Program-made: the position numbers and the translations under genes
Notes under the pieces: generated by a model
Told to the model about the DNA's origin: nothing
The model's database searches: none
The model's input: only the letters and a program-made list of their open reading frames with translations
Shown here: positions 20,745 to 29,261 of the stretch, one piece after another
Layout of the letters: the number at the start of each line of letters is the position of its first letter
How positions within the stretch are numbered: the stretch's first letter is position 1
Assembly: GCF_009865385.1 (NCBI RefSeq)
Contig: NZ_WWJT01000765.1
Location: forward strand, 1 to 51,627
Reading direction: 5' to 3'
From: Streptomyces sp. SID486
GTDB taxonomy: Bacteria > Actinomycetota > Actinomycetes > Streptomycetales > Streptomycetaceae
Length of the DNA stretch: 51,627 nt

Positions 20745-21368
20745 TCACTGCGTCACCTTGGAGGGGGCGTCGCACTTCGCGTTCTGGTGGGCGTGGAGCG
20801 CGGTGTTGCGGACGAGTGAGATCAGACCCTGCCGCAGCTGTTCGGCGTCGGCGTCGCCGGGCCGCTGGAGTTGCACGACGACGCTCAGGTGCGGGCCGGA
20901 CGCACGAGCGACGCAGGGCAGGTAGATGGCGGCGACCCTGTCCGAGGCGATCGCCTTGTCACCGGCGGAGAACGGCCGCACCGAGGAGGCCGGCGTGTGG
21001 TTCGCGACGACGTCCTTCACCCAGGCGCCGGTCTCGTCGTACTGCGCCATCTCGGCCGTGACCGAGACGAGAAGCTTCCCGTCGCCGTTGACGAAACAGG
21101 AAGCGGAGTAGCTCGAGTCCATGTCGTCACGACGAGGGTCCGTCACGGCGTCCTGGAAGGCGTAGGAGGACCTGTCGGGCAGCACACGCTTCAGGGCGAC
21201 GGCACTGCTGGACGAGGAACCGAGCGTTCTGCACACCTCGGCTGCCTCGATCTCGCCCTTCTTGTCCTTGAAGGGCGGAAGTCCCAGCGCGTAGAGAACG
21301 CCTGCGGCAAGGCAGAGCAGCAGCGCCACTCCGCCCGCGAGCAGGGACTTGGTACGAGTGGATGCCAA
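20745..21368 (-). CDS. Module A membrane-anchored protein with four conserved cysteines
   Basis: About 207 residues. One N-terminal membrane anchor (SLLAGGVALLLCLAAGVLYALG) without a lipobox, then an extracellular domain. It carries cysteines in AAEVC, SASCF, YLPCVA and NAKC, the same four-cysteine pattern as the two lipoproteins of module B (29636-30319 and 30523-31182). The start is uncertain: TTG at 21368 follows GGAAG, while a GTG at 21410 would overlap the upstream gene by 38 bases without a ribosome-binding site. Last gene of a three-gene leftward unit. Function unknown; an immunity or surface-adaptor role is inferred only from context. Confidence 0.75.
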   Translation of the reverse strand: MASTRTKSLLAGGVALLLCLAAGVLYALGLPPFKDKKGEIEAAEVCRTLGSSSSSAVALKRVLPDRSSYAFQDAVTDPRRDDMDSSYSASCFVNGDGKLLVSVTAEMAQYDETGAWVKDVVANHTPASSVRPFSAGDKAIASDRVAAIYLPCVARASGPHLSVVVQLQRPGDADAEQLRQGLISLVRNTALHAHQNAKCDAPSKVTQ

Positions 21369-21372
21369 CGTC

Positions 21373-23700
21373 TCAGTCTTCCGTGTCGAGTTGCCGGGGG
21401 ATTCCCTCACCGTCGAGGTACTGGTGGACCAGGCGACCAGAGGTGTCGAACCCGTCCTGCGCAGAGGTGGCCACCGAAGCCTCGATCATCGGATAGCGGT
21501 GACCGGTGTTCTGCCCCGCCTTCTGGGCGGCGAGCTCCACCATCTTGTAGGTCGAGTCGGAGGTGTCCTGGAAGCTCTCGCCGTTGCGGTAGATGATCTC
21601 CCCGGAGCTGTCGCGCATAGCCCCTTCGGTGATCTTGCCGATGATCTCTTCGGCCGCAGTGCCTGCCACGTCACCGATGATGGCACCGCCGGGGCCGGTC
21701 ATCGGCTCCGTGGCCATGCCGATGCCGATGCCGATGGCCGTGCCGCCCCAGCTTCCCGCGCTCTCGATCGCGGCGTTGTACTCGGCGTCCTTCGCCCCAC
21801 CGTCCAGCTCGCCCTGGTAGGCACGGCCGGCCCCGATGAGCCCCTCGATCTCGCCCGCTGTGCGCGCGATGTGGTCGGCGCCCTGCTTCAGGTTGTCTGC
21901 TTGGGAGAACGAGGAGTCTTCGACGTATGCGGTCGGATGCGCGAAGTGATGCTGCATGAGCTGGGTCGTGTAGCTGTGCTGGCCGAGGTTGACCGCGGCG
22001 TAGCCTTCGGGGTTCTGGCCGACGGAGTACAGGAACCTGGTGATGTCCCGCTCGCCGAGGTCGGCCGCCGTGCCCGCCACGGGGAACAGGGTCTTCTCGC
22101 TGGCGCCGCCCGCGTGCAGGCCGCGGTGGATGTCGGGCATGTACTCCGCGGCGATCTGCCCCATGCTGTCCGACATGTAGCCGTGCCCGGTGAGCCGGTC
22201 CGGCTTCTCCGACACCGAATGGAAGAGGTCCTCCACCAGCTTCGCCTGGCCCGCGTCGTGCGGCGGGGTGTCCGCCGTGGGCATCTCGCCGGCCGGATGC
22301 CCCGTGGTGGCCGCCTCCAGTGCCAGCGCCAGATTGTTCCGGCCCGTGGCGACGCTGTCCCCGTGGGTTCCCGACTCCTGGGGCCAGTCCCGCTCCTCGA
22401 ACAGGTACTGGAAGTTCGACAACGACACCTTGCCCTTCTTGCCGTTGCCGTCCGTGTCCCGCTCGAAGGGGTCGTCCGGGTCGTCCTTGGAGATGTACTG
22501 CTCGTTGAAGAAGTCGGTGGCCGCGTCAGGGCTGTTGGACAGGCCCTTGAGGTAACCGGTGAGCGGGTCGTTGCCGTCGTCGTCGCCGATCCGGTTCAGC
22601 CATGAAGTCGCCGGGGTGAGCCGCCAGATCAGGTTCTCGTGCTCTCCGTTGCCGGTGAGCTTCCGCTCGGTGGCCATGAGTTTCGTTCCGTAGTCCTTCA
22701 GGAACTGGTCGTCGTAGTCACCGGACCGCATGAAGTTGCTCATGACCTGGAAGCCCATGGGGCCACCCCGGTCGCCGTAGACCGGCTTGTCACCGATGTC
22801 GATCATCTTGCGCTTCCAGTCGGCCATGGCCGCGGAATCACTCTGGGTGGCGTGGGCCAGCGTCAGCCCCAGGTTCCGCTGCAGGTCGTCGAACTGGTCG
22901 AGACGCTTCTGCCCCAGCTCGTAGTTGCCCCTGTGGGGATCGCTGATCCCGGCCCAGAACTCCAGGGTCTTCTGCGGCCCGAGGGTGGAGGCGAAGCGCT
23001 CGGAGAACAACGGGTCGTTCGCGTACTTCTTCAACCCCGCGTTCAGCCGGTCGAAGTCCGCCACGGACAGGTCGGCCGGGTCCTTCTCGGCGAGCTTGGC
23101 CAGCTCGTCGGCCTCCTTGAGGGCGTCCGCCGCCGCGTCCCGGTTCGCATAGCTGGCATCCGAGAAGCCCATCCTGGCCTGATCGACGAGCGCGGTGAGG
23201 ACCGTCTTGGCCGAGTTGTCGCTCTCGGTGGCCTTGCTCAGGATGCCCTGGATCTCGTCGCGGAGGTCGTCGACGTCCTTCTGGTCGGTCGCGCCCTTCT
23301 TGCCGCTCGGGTCCGAGGCCCAGTCGGGTCGCGTATTGCCCATGACCGAGAACTTGCCGTCGCCCGCGTCGACGACCGTGATGTTCTTCTTCTGCCCGCG
23401 CGAGACGGCGTCCTTCAGCTGCTGGTGGAACGCCTTCAGCTCGCCCTGGGTGTCGGACAGGATCTTGTGGATGGTGTCGGCCTGCGTGTGGGCGTCGCCG
23501 AACTCGCCGGCGGTCTTGCCGACGAACTCCCGGGACACCTGCGCGTTCACCCCGGCCCAGTCGGCCTTCAGCGCAGCCTTGTGCAGGTCGTCCTCGGCGT
23601 CCTTCTTCAGGTCCGCGAGGTGCTTCACGAGTGTCGACCAGTCGGTGACGGCGTCGTCGAGCAGCTTGAAGTTGGCGTGGTACAGAGCGTTGAAGTCCAT
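21373..23700 (-). CDS. Module A large WXG/LXG-like protein, candidate type VII substrate
   Basis: 775 residues, starting MDFNALYHANFKLLDD behind GAAGGACG. The first ~130 residues are helical and contain WAGVNAQVSREFVGKTA, resembling the helical secretion domain of WXG100/LXG proteins. A long middle region includes LALALEAATTGHP, and a Gly-zipper-like hydrophobic stretch lies near the C-terminus (GGTAIGIGIGMATEPM), followed by a ~95-residue tail. Full-length paralogue of the protein at 31175-33472. It may belong to the family annotated DUF6571 in Streptomyces, which I cannot confirm. No signal peptide. Gene order (small partner upstream, membrane-anchored protein downstream) suggests an ESX effector. 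Confidence 0.8.
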   Translation of the reverse strand: MDFNALYHANFKLLDDAVTDWSTLVKHLADLKKDAEDDLHKAALKADWAGVNAQVSREFVGKTAGEFGDAHTQADTIHKILSDTQGELKAFHQQLKDAVSRGQKKNITVVDAGDGKFSVMGNTRPDWASDPSGKKGATDQKDVDDLRDEIQGILSKATESDNSAKTVLTALVDQARMGFSDASYANRDAAADALKEADELAKLAEKDPADLSVADFDRLNAGLKKYANDPLFSERFASTLGPQKTLEFWAGISDPHRGNYELGQKRLDQFDDLQRNLGLTLAHATQSDSAAMADWKRKMIDIGDKPVYGDRGGPMGFQVMSNFMRSGDYDDQFLKDYGTKLMATERKLTGNGEHENLIWRLTPATSWLNRIGDDDGNDPLTGYLKGLSNSPDAATDFFNEQYISKDDPDDPFERDTDGNGKKGKVSLSNFQYLFEERDWPQESGTHGDSVATGRNNLALALEAATTGHPAGEMPTADTPPHDAGQAKLVEDLFHSVSEKPDRLTGHGYMSDSMGQIAAEYMPDIHRGLHAGGASEKTLFPVAGTAADLGERDITRFLYSVGQNPEGYAAVNLGQHSYTTQLMQHHFAHPTAYVEDSSFSQADNLKQGADHIARTAGEIEGLIGAGRAYQGELDGGAKDAEYNAAIESAGSWGGTAIGIGIGMATEPMTGPGGAIIGDVAGTAAEEIIGKITEGAMRDSSGEIIYRNGESFQDTSDSTYKMVELAAQKAGQNTGHRYPMIEASVATSAQDGFDTSGRLVHQYLDGEGIPRQLDTED

Positions 23701-23774
23701 GAGGGTCCGTCGTCCTTCAAAGTAGCGGTGTCAGCTGACGCGAGGGAGGGTGTCGCCGTCTCCTCCCGGTGCCG

Positions 23775-24293
23775 CTACTCCTTCTTCTTGCCCTTGTCCT
23801 TCTCCCCGTAGATGGAGTTCTTCTTGCCCGGCGCTCCGACCCGTTCGTCGAACCCGTCGTCCAGGGCGTCGATGCTGCTCATCTGCCGCTGGATGTAGTT
23901 CTCGTCGTCCGAGTGCACCTTCTTGGTGGTCTGCATGTGGTTCGAGATCTGGGCGCAGGCGTCCATCAGGGACTTCAACTGCTCCTCCCAGCGGTTCGAC
24001 ACATGCTGGAGGCCGGCACCGAGGGCGAAGCCCTGCTTGGAGAGGTCACCGGCCGCCGAGTCACTGCTGGGCGTCGCCACGCGGGCCTTGTCCCACAGCT
24101 GGTCGTAGAGGTGGTGCGCCGCGCTGCCGATCTTCTCCAGATCCTTGTGCCCCACCTTGAGGTCACCGGTCTTGTCGGGCAGGACATAGGGGCCGTACGT
24201 TCCACCGCCCGGGTCGACGTGATTGAGCTGCATCTGCGTCGACTGCCCCTGGGCAGCGTCCGCCTTGAGCTGCTCCCATTCGTCCCATGCCAT
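23775..24293 (-). CDS. Module A small protein, N-terminal WDEWE motif
   Basis: 172 residues, first gene of the leftward module A. Starts MAWDEWEQLKADAAQG behind GGGGAAGGGG. Mostly helical; a pattern ending in LMDACAQISNHMQTTKK is shared with its paralogue at 33481-33957 (LLQACATISNHLNYSQKTH). The C-terminus is Lys-rich. The length and helical nature fit a WXG100-like partner or targeting factor for the large protein encoded 74 bases downstream; that role is inferred. The divergent gap upstream holds the regulatory region of both this unit and the central esx operon. Confidence 0.78.
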   Translation of the reverse strand: MAWDEWEQLKADAAQGQSTQMQLNHVDPGGGTYGPYVLPDKTGDLKVGHKDLEKIGSAAHHLYDQLWDKARVATPSSDSAAGDLSKQGFALGAGLQHVSNRWEEQLKSLMDACAQISNHMQTTKKVHSDDENYIQRQMSSIDALDDGFDERVGAPGKKNSIYGEKDKGKKKE

Positions 24294-24665
24294 GGAAGGG
24301 CCCCTTCCCCGTGGTTAGTCCGGTGCCGGGCCAAACTAGCAACCAATGCTGCGGAAAATTTGCGTCATGTCTGCTATGTGTGATGTGTCGGGCGTGAAAA
24401 TTCGGGGGAGGCGGGTTTGTCGCCTTCCCCGACCAGGTCCGGCGCGGCGGACGGGCCGGATGCCGGCCCGAACTGTTCGGCAACCACGGACCGCCTGCCC
24501 AGGGGTGAGGTTTTGTGGTTGCAAAGTCCCTCCCCTGGACGCCCGCAGCGCCGCGCCCGCCGCGCACATGTGAAGCTTCTGCGCAGATGCCGGGCCCGTT
24601 CTGTCGGTATTGACCGTCTTGTTGATCTTTGCCAGTCGCAACGCGGTCACTTAGGGACAGCATCG

Positions 24666-24692
24666 CAACTGAACCGTCGCAGAGTTCAGTTG
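24666..24692. promoter_or_regulatory. Operator candidate: 9-bp perfect dyad
   Basis: CAACTGAAC (24666-24674) and its exact inverse GTTCAGTTG (24684-24692) separated by 9 bases. The right half covers the first three bases of the -35 hexamer at 24690. The half-site spacing of 18 bases centre to centre is close to two helical turns, as for a dimeric repressor. Confidence 0.55.
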
Positions 24693-24718
24693 GCCGCGAT
24701 TTACACAGTGACTACAGT
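24690..24718 (+). promoter_or_regulatory. Promoter of the central esx operon
   Basis: TTGGCC (24690-24695), a 17-base spacer and TACAGT (24713-24718) match the vegetative sigma (HrdB-type) consensus well for Streptomyces. It lies 79 bases before the first start codon of the operon. Confidence 0.6.
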
Positions 24719-24797
24719 GGTCGGCGATGGATCGGATGCGGCTGGGCGCCGCTCGGTCTGTCCGCTGTACCAACGGGGACACGGGGAAGGGGTCGCG

Positions 24798-25274
24798 GTG
24801 GCTGACGGTGGCGGCTCGGGTATGAGGCGCGGCATCGATGCGCTGCAGTCGTTCAAGGGCAAACTCGACGAGGCGCTGTCCAACTTCGAGGAGGGGCACG
24901 GAGGCCCGTCCAAGGTTGCGCAGCAGAAACTCAGCAGGGCGTCGTTCGGTGGTACGAACGCCCCGTTCGACGAGGCGGGCGATCTGCACTCCGCGTACGA
25001 GTCGGTGCATGAACGGCTCACTCATCTGTCGAAGACTCTAGGGCTGCACATCGAGTCCCTGAAGCTCGCAGCACATGCGGCCGACGCTACGTACGACGGG
25101 ACCGAGGAAGAGGTCCGGCAGCGCTTCTGGCGGCTTCATACGCAGATCGGTGCGCAGTACGACGAGGACATGAAGCGATACCAGGACGACATGAAGAAGG
25201 CTGCTCCCGCTGACCAGCAGGATGCGGGACACAAGGGCGGAAACAAGTCGACGGGGGAGACGAACCTCGCGTGA
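24798..25274 (+). CDS. Helical WXG-like protein, first gene of the central esx operon
   Basis: 158 residues from a GTG behind GGGGAAGGGG; an ATG 33 bases further in is an alternative. Apart from a short Gly-rich start and a Lys/Asp-rich tail it is predicted all-helical (GIDALQSFKGKLDEALSNFE, then a long second helix), about the size of WXG100 or PE-type ESX substrates, but it lacks a clear WxG turn. The next gene starts within its stop (GTGA), so it likely partners the protein encoded at 25271-27091. No named family recognised. Confidence 0.75.
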   Translation: MADGGGSGMRRGIDALQSFKGKLDEALSNFEEGHGGPSKVAQQKLSRASFGGTNAPFDEAGDLHSAYESVHERLTHLSKTLGLHIESLKLAAHAADATYDGTEEEVRQRFWRLHTQIGAQYDEDMKRYQDDMKKAAPADQQDAGHKGGNKSTGETNLA

Positions 25275-27091
25275 GTGACGACTGGAAGCAGAAGCCCGAA
25301 TACAAGTCCGCCGTCCAAGGGGTTGACAAGGAGGTCGGCCAGCAGGTCGCACCTCTCACGACCGCGCAGAACATGCTGGCACACATGCCGTTCTTCGGCG
25401 GTGGCATCCGGGTCAACCTCGTCGGGTCGACGAACTTCGAGGAGCACGACCTCAACGAGATGATCGACCTGGTCGAGCATGCCAACCCAGAGCACCTCGA
25501 ACTGACCAGCAAATCCCTCTTCGACGCCGGCGAGGCTATCCGGAAGGCTGCGAAGGACCTGGAGCAGCACTTGACGGTCGACTGGGAAGGCCAGGGCGCG
25601 GAGTCCTTCCATGGATGGACGAAGCAGCTCATCAGCTACACCCACGGCCTCGCCGGGTACGCCGATCAAGCCGGTACCCACATTTCCGTGGCGGCCACAG
25701 GCCTCGCCTCCGCGCGCGCCTCCATGCCGCCCAGGGACACGCGGCCGCCGCATGAGCAGAAGCTGCCCACCGAGCTGCCCAAGGCCAAGCAGGTGGACGG
25801 CAACCCGGACTACGCGGCCGCGGTGAAGGCCGAGAAGCACCGGCAAGAGGCCATCAACCAGATGAACCGGCTGGCCTCGTACTACAAGGTCGCGGCGACG
25901 GACCTGGGCAAGCAGGCGGAGCCGGCGCCGCTCAAGCCGATCACGGACGTCGGTGTACCGAAGGCCGATGGGTTTGCCGAGGAGAAGCGGCGGTACGGAT
26001 CAGGTGCCTCGAACTCGGCTTCGGCTTCGAGGTCGGCGGCCGCGGTCCGGGGCAGCCTGGCTGAAGGCCACACCGGTGAGGCTACGCCGCATGGGACAGA
26101 GGCCAAGGGACATGTTCCGCCCCTCAATGACGTACATGACCCCATTGCGCCCTCCGGCCACGATGTCGGCACGGAGATCAACACCACGACGACCCTGCCT
26201 CCACAGGTGCCGACTACACCGCCCAGCCCGCCGGCACCCAATTTGCCGACCACTACTGGTGGTGGGCCGATGCCGCCGTTCCCCACAGGTCCTATGACGC
26301 CTCCCCTCACGCCTACGTCGGGTCGTACCCCCGGTTACGGGCCGACCGGCCGGCCGCCTGCGACCGCCCAGGGGCGTACCGGTGGAAGTGGTCGAGTGCC
26401 GCAGGGACCTGCAGGTCAGACAGGACGAACTGTCTCCAGTGGACGTGTTCCGCAGGGGCCGACGGGTCAAGCAGGGCGGACCGGCTCTGGCGGTCGTGTG
26501 CCGCAGGGGCCTGCGGGACAGGCCGCTCGCGCGATGGGGCGGACGAACCCAACGGGCCAGCCGGGTGCGCGAGGACCCGTTCAGTCCGGTCGTTCGCCGA
26601 TGGGACGCCCTGTCACCGGCGGTACTCCCCGGACCACAGGCACGCCTGCCGCGCGCACGGGGGCAACCGGCCCTATCGGTCAGGCGCGCAATGGCGTCGT
26701 CGGGGGCAAGCCCGTCACCGGGCGTACGTCTGGAGGCGCGACCAACCCTCGTGTCCCGCGCGGTATGGTCGTCGGCGCCGAGGAACCGGCTACCTCCACG
26801 CCAGCCAAGGGGCCTATCGCACAGCGAGGAGTCGTGGGCGCTCCTGTGACGAAGGCCGAACCAGGCGCCGGCCAAGCCGCGCTACGGTCGGCGAACAGTC
26901 CCGAAGGTGTCATCGGTGCAAACCGGAACCTTGGCAAGAGTGGCGGGCCGAGCGACGCGGGCCTTGGTCGTGGTGCCGTCGGCAGTCGTCAGACCCCGGG
27001 TGGAGGGACTGGTCGCCCCGGTGGGACGGCGGACAAGGAGGAGCGCCACCCAGCGCGGCAGCGGCGCGATGTGCCTCAGACGAACGACTGA
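25271..27091 (+). CDS. WXG-domain protein with long Pro/Gly/Thr-rich tail
   Basis: 606 residues; the GTG overlaps the previous stop (GTGA). The N-terminal ~150 residues form a helical WXG100/PPE-like domain with a W-E-G turn at 105-107 (VDWEGQGAESFHGW). Residues ~250-606 are low-complexity, rich in Pro, Gly, Thr and Arg, with repeated TGRVPQGP and RGVVGAP-type motifs, and end in a charged tail. Such tails occur on Streptomyces ESX-linked WXG proteins and are probably surface or extracellular. It is followed after 24 bases by a second mycosin. Likely a secreted or cell-wall ESX substrate paired with the preceding protein; inferred. Confidence 0.8.
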   Translation: MSDDWKQKPEYKSAVQGVDKEVGQQVAPLTTAQNMLAHMPFFGGGIRVNLVGSTNFEEHDLNEMIDLVEHANPEHLELTSKSLFDAGEAIRKAAKDLEQHLTVDWEGQGAESFHGWTKQLISYTHGLAGYADQAGTHISVAATGLASARASMPPRDTRPPHEQKLPTELPKAKQVDGNPDYAAAVKAEKHRQEAINQMNRLASYYKVAATDLGKQAEPAPLKPITDVGVPKADGFAEEKRRYGSGASNSASASRSAAAVRGSLAEGHTGEATPHGTEAKGHVPPLNDVHDPIAPSGHDVGTEINTTTTLPPQVPTTPPSPPAPNLPTTTGGGPMPPFPTGPMTPPLTPTSGRTPGYGPTGRPPATAQGRTGGSGRVPQGPAGQTGRTVSSGRVPQGPTGQAGRTGSGGRVPQGPAGQAARAMGRTNPTGQPGARGPVQSGRSPMGRPVTGGTPRTTGTPAARTGATGPIGQARNGVVGGKPVTGRTSGGATNPRVPRGMVVGAEEPATSTPAKGPIAQRGVVGAPVTKAEPGAGQAALRSANSPEGVIGANRNLGKSGGPSDAGLGRGAVGSRQTPGGGTGRPGGTADKEERHPARQRRDVPQTND

Positions 27092-27115
27092 TCACGAGCG
27101 AGGACGTACACAGGC

Positions 27116-28387
27116 ATGAAGCCAGGGACCGGCCGACGGGGCACGAGGGTGGCCCTCCCGACGAGGCGTAATGCGCGGCGTCTGTCCGCCGTGTGTTCAG
27201 CACTCGGTGCGCTCGTCATCACGTCGGCGACGATTGCGCCGGAGGCCGTCGCCCTCGATGTGCAGTCCAAGGAGTGGTACCTGGACGCCATGGGTGCTGA
27301 CGACATCTGGAGAATCAGCACCGGCAAGGGGGTGAAGGTTGCTGTGATCGACAGTGGGGTCAACTCGGCGACCTCCTCCCTCAAGGGGCAGGTGCTGGTT
27401 GATGAGGTACCCAAGTCCCTTGCCTACCACGTCACTCAAGACCGCACCGGGCACGGCACTTCCATGGCTGAACTCATCGCAGGGACGGGTGCTGGCGGCG
27501 GCATCAAGGGCCTTGCTCCGGATGCCAAGATCATTCCCTTCCGTATTGACCTGGGGGGCTTGAGGGGTACGGAGGAAATCAGCAAAACACCGGGCCAGGC
27601 CGAAGCGATCCGAGCTGCGGCCGACAGTGATGCGAAGGTCATCAACATGTCCTTTGGCGGCCCGATCGCTGAAGCTGGCGTCAAGTCCGCCATGAAGTAC
27701 GCGGCAGACAAGGGCAAGTTGATGTTCGTTTCCATCGGCAATGAAGGGGACAAGGGGAATTACGCCGCATATCCGGCCATCTACCCTCACGCGGTCGGTG
27801 TGGCCGCTCTGGACAAATCCGGCACGGTGGGTAAGTTTTCCTCGTACGGAGGCTATGTGGACCTCGCGGCGCCAGGGCTGAACGTCCCCTCGTGGTGCGA
27901 TGGTCAGTTCACCGAGTACTGCGACACGGACGGCACCAGCCCCGCCTCCGCCATCGCCTCCGCCTCGGCCGCCCTCGTCTGGTCGGCGCACCCTGACTGG
28001 ACGGCCAACCAGGTCCTGCGGACGATGATCGACACCGCTGCCCGAGACTGGCCGAAAGACAAGCCCAGCAAGTACCTCGGCTACGGTGGCGTCCGCCCCC
28101 GGCGCGTGCTCATCAACAAGGACATCGACCCGGGGCCGGCCGACGTCGACCCGCTCGCCAAGGAGAACGGCGACAGTACGTCGGCGAAGCCCAGCCCCTC
28201 GGCCAAGACTCCCTCCGGAAAGCCGTCCGAGGACGCCGGATCCGCGAACGGTCCCGCCTCCGCCGCCGTGAAGGACAGCGACTCGGGCGGCAGCAACCAG
28301 ATGTGGGTGATCATCGGCGCCGCAGCAGCCGTACTGGTCATCGGAGGCGTCGGTTTCGCCGTGCTGCGCGCACGCCGTAACGCCTGA
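27116..28387 (+). CDS. mycP: Second type VII mycosin-type serine protease
   Basis: 423 residues. Arg-rich N-terminus, then a signal sequence ending near AVALDVQ. Subtilase triad: Asp79 (VAVIDSGVN), His113 (GHGTSMAEL), Ser275 (GTSPASAIASASAAL), with Asn in SIGNEG near 209. A Ser/Pro/Lys linker leads to a C-terminal transmembrane helix (MWVIIGAAAAVLVIGGVGFAVL). All catalytic residues are present. Unlike mycP at 18495 it is next to esxB-esxA and the Pro/Gly-tailed WXG protein, with poorer G/C bias in third positions, so it may process these substrates specifically. It belongs to the same rightward operon. Confidence 0.93.
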   Translation: MKPGTGRRGTRVALPTRRNARRLSAVCSALGALVITSATIAPEAVALDVQSKEWYLDAMGADDIWRISTGKGVKVAVIDSGVNSATSSLKGQVLVDEVPKSLAYHVTQDRTGHGTSMAELIAGTGAGGGIKGLAPDAKIIPFRIDLGGLRGTEEISKTPGQAEAIRAAADSDAKVINMSFGGPIAEAGVKSAMKYAADKGKLMFVSIGNEGDKGNYAAYPAIYPHAVGVAALDKSGTVGKFSSYGGYVDLAAPGLNVPSWCDGQFTEYCDTDGTSPASAIASASAALVWSAHPDWTANQVLRTMIDTAARDWPKDKPSKYLGYGGVRPRRVLINKDIDPGPADVDPLAKENGDSTSAKPSPSAKTPSGKPSEDAGSANGPASAAVKDSDSGGSNQMWVIIGAAAAVLVIGGVGFAVLRARRNA

Positions 28388-28407
28388 ACGGTCTCCCGCA
28401 CCCCTGT

Positions 28408-28422
28408 TCACTCACCGAGTGA
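28408..28422. promoter_or_regulatory. Short inverted repeat upstream of esxB
   Basis: TCACTC-ACC-GAGTGA, a 6-bp dyad in the 113-base gap between the second mycosin and esxB. It could be a weak operator or a small attenuating hairpin giving the WXG100 genes separate expression; no convincing promoter hexamers were found beside it. Confidence 0.3.
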
Positions 28423-28500
28423 GCAGAATCCCGCTTGCCGTCCGTGCTGAAGCCAGAACGCAGCGCACGGCAAGGCCAGTTCACAGAGAAAGGCACGGAA

Positions 28501-28842
28501 ATGGCGACGCAGCGCCAGAAGGTAAGCGACAAGGACATCATCGTCCTCGAAAAGGAGCTTCTGCACCGTTTCGAGGGCATCAAGGGTCAGCTCACGCAGC
28601 TGCAGGCTCTCATCGACAGCCTCGAAGGCAACTGGAAGGGCATCGGCGCCGGCGCCTTCAACACCAAGCAGACCGAGATCAACGAGCGCATGGTCAAGAT
28701 CGGCAACATCCTTGCCAAGTTCATCGAGGCCATGAGCAGCACCCGGAAGATCAAGGACGGCACGGAGGACGAGATCCGCTCGCAGGTCCAGAGCATCGAC
28801 GTCGACCTCGGTGGCGCCCACTCGGCGCTGTCCGGCTACTGA
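28501..28842 (+). CDS. esxB: WXG100 family type VII secretion target (EsxB-type)
   Basis: 113 residues, two-helix WXG100 protein with the W-K-G turn in LEGNWKGIGAGAF. The ATG follows GAGAAAGG. Secreted by ESX as a heterodimer with the product of the next gene. In Streptomyces the EsxA/EsxB pair is known to be exported and to affect sporulation. Naming of B versus A follows gene order and is not proven by sequence alone. The longer C-terminal helix (ending GGAHSALSGY) could carry the secretion signal. Confidence 0.88.
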   Translation: MATQRQKVSDKDIIVLEKELLHRFEGIKGQLTQLQALIDSLEGNWKGIGAGAFNTKQTEINERMVKIGNILAKFIEAMSSTRKIKDGTEDEIRSQVQSIDVDLGGAHSALSGY

Positions 28843-28880
28843 TCCCGCCAGGTCACCACTTCTCAGCGAACGGAGCAATC

Positions 28881-29183
28881 ATGGGCGTCAACAACAGCGG
28901 CGAGCTCGAGGTCACTTACGGCAGCCTCGACGAGACCGCCACCCAGCTGGCCAACCATGCCAAGAAGCTCGAAGAGAGCCTCGAGGCCATCAAGCAGAAG
29001 GTCGCCGGTGTGGCCAGCATGTGGGAGGGCGAGGCCCACAACGCGTACGCCGAGCAGCAGGCATCCTGGGACCGCGAGGCCAAGGGCATCCACGAGGCGC
29101 TCATGGCCATCGGCCGGGTCGTCCACGCGGCCGGCGGTGACTACCAGGGCGGCGACCGCAAGGCTGCCAGCTACTTCATGTAA
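28881..29183 (+). CDS. esxA: WXG100 family type VII secretion target (EsxA-type)
   Basis: 100 residues, the classical WXG100 length. WXG turn in MWEGEAHNAYAEQQ at about residues 47-60. The ATG follows CGGAG. It lies 38 bases after esxB and forms the last gene of the central operon, closed by a perfect terminator. Expected to pair with EsxB in an antiparallel four-helix bundle and to be recognised by the EccC ATPase encoded at 34161-38126. Confidence 0.92.
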   Translation: MGVNNSGELEVTYGSLDETATQLANHAKKLEESLEAIKQKVAGVASMWEGEAHNAYAEQQASWDREAKGIHEALMAIGRVVHAAGGDYQGGDRKAASYFM

Positions 29184-29222
29184 GTCGGCATCACCGGTCA
29201 GTCGAACTGCCGACGCAACAGC

Positions 29223-29261
29223 ACAGAGGGTGGGCACGCACGGGAGGTGCCCACCCTCTGT
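29223..29261 (+). terminator. Terminator after esxA
   Basis: Perfect 14-bp stem (29223-29236 with 29248-29261), 11-nt loop, 39 bases after the esxA stop. Confidence 0.85.

Larger units (their letters stand above)
24294..24797. promoter_or_regulatory. Divergent control region of module A and the central esx operon
   Basis: 504 bases without a gene. It contains AT-richer stretches near 24350-24410, an 8-bp palindrome CGGGCCGG/CCGGCCCG (24452-24470), a second inverted repeat GCAACCAC/GTGGTTGC (24480-24487 with 24515-24522), the operator candidate at 24666-24692 and the promoter at 24690-24718. A possible -10 for the leftward module, TAGTTT on the minus strand (24333-24338), lacks a good -35. 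Confidence 0.6.

Noticed and set aside
21369..21410. GTG at 21410 as the start of the module A anchored protein
   Set aside because: It would overlap the upstream gene by 38 bases without a ribosome-binding site; TTG at 21368 with GGAAG upstream is preferred, though not certain.
24417..24797. Longer N-terminus for the first gene of the central esx operon
   Set aside because: The extension covers the promoter and the dyad operator; the GTG at 24798 has a good ribosome-binding site.
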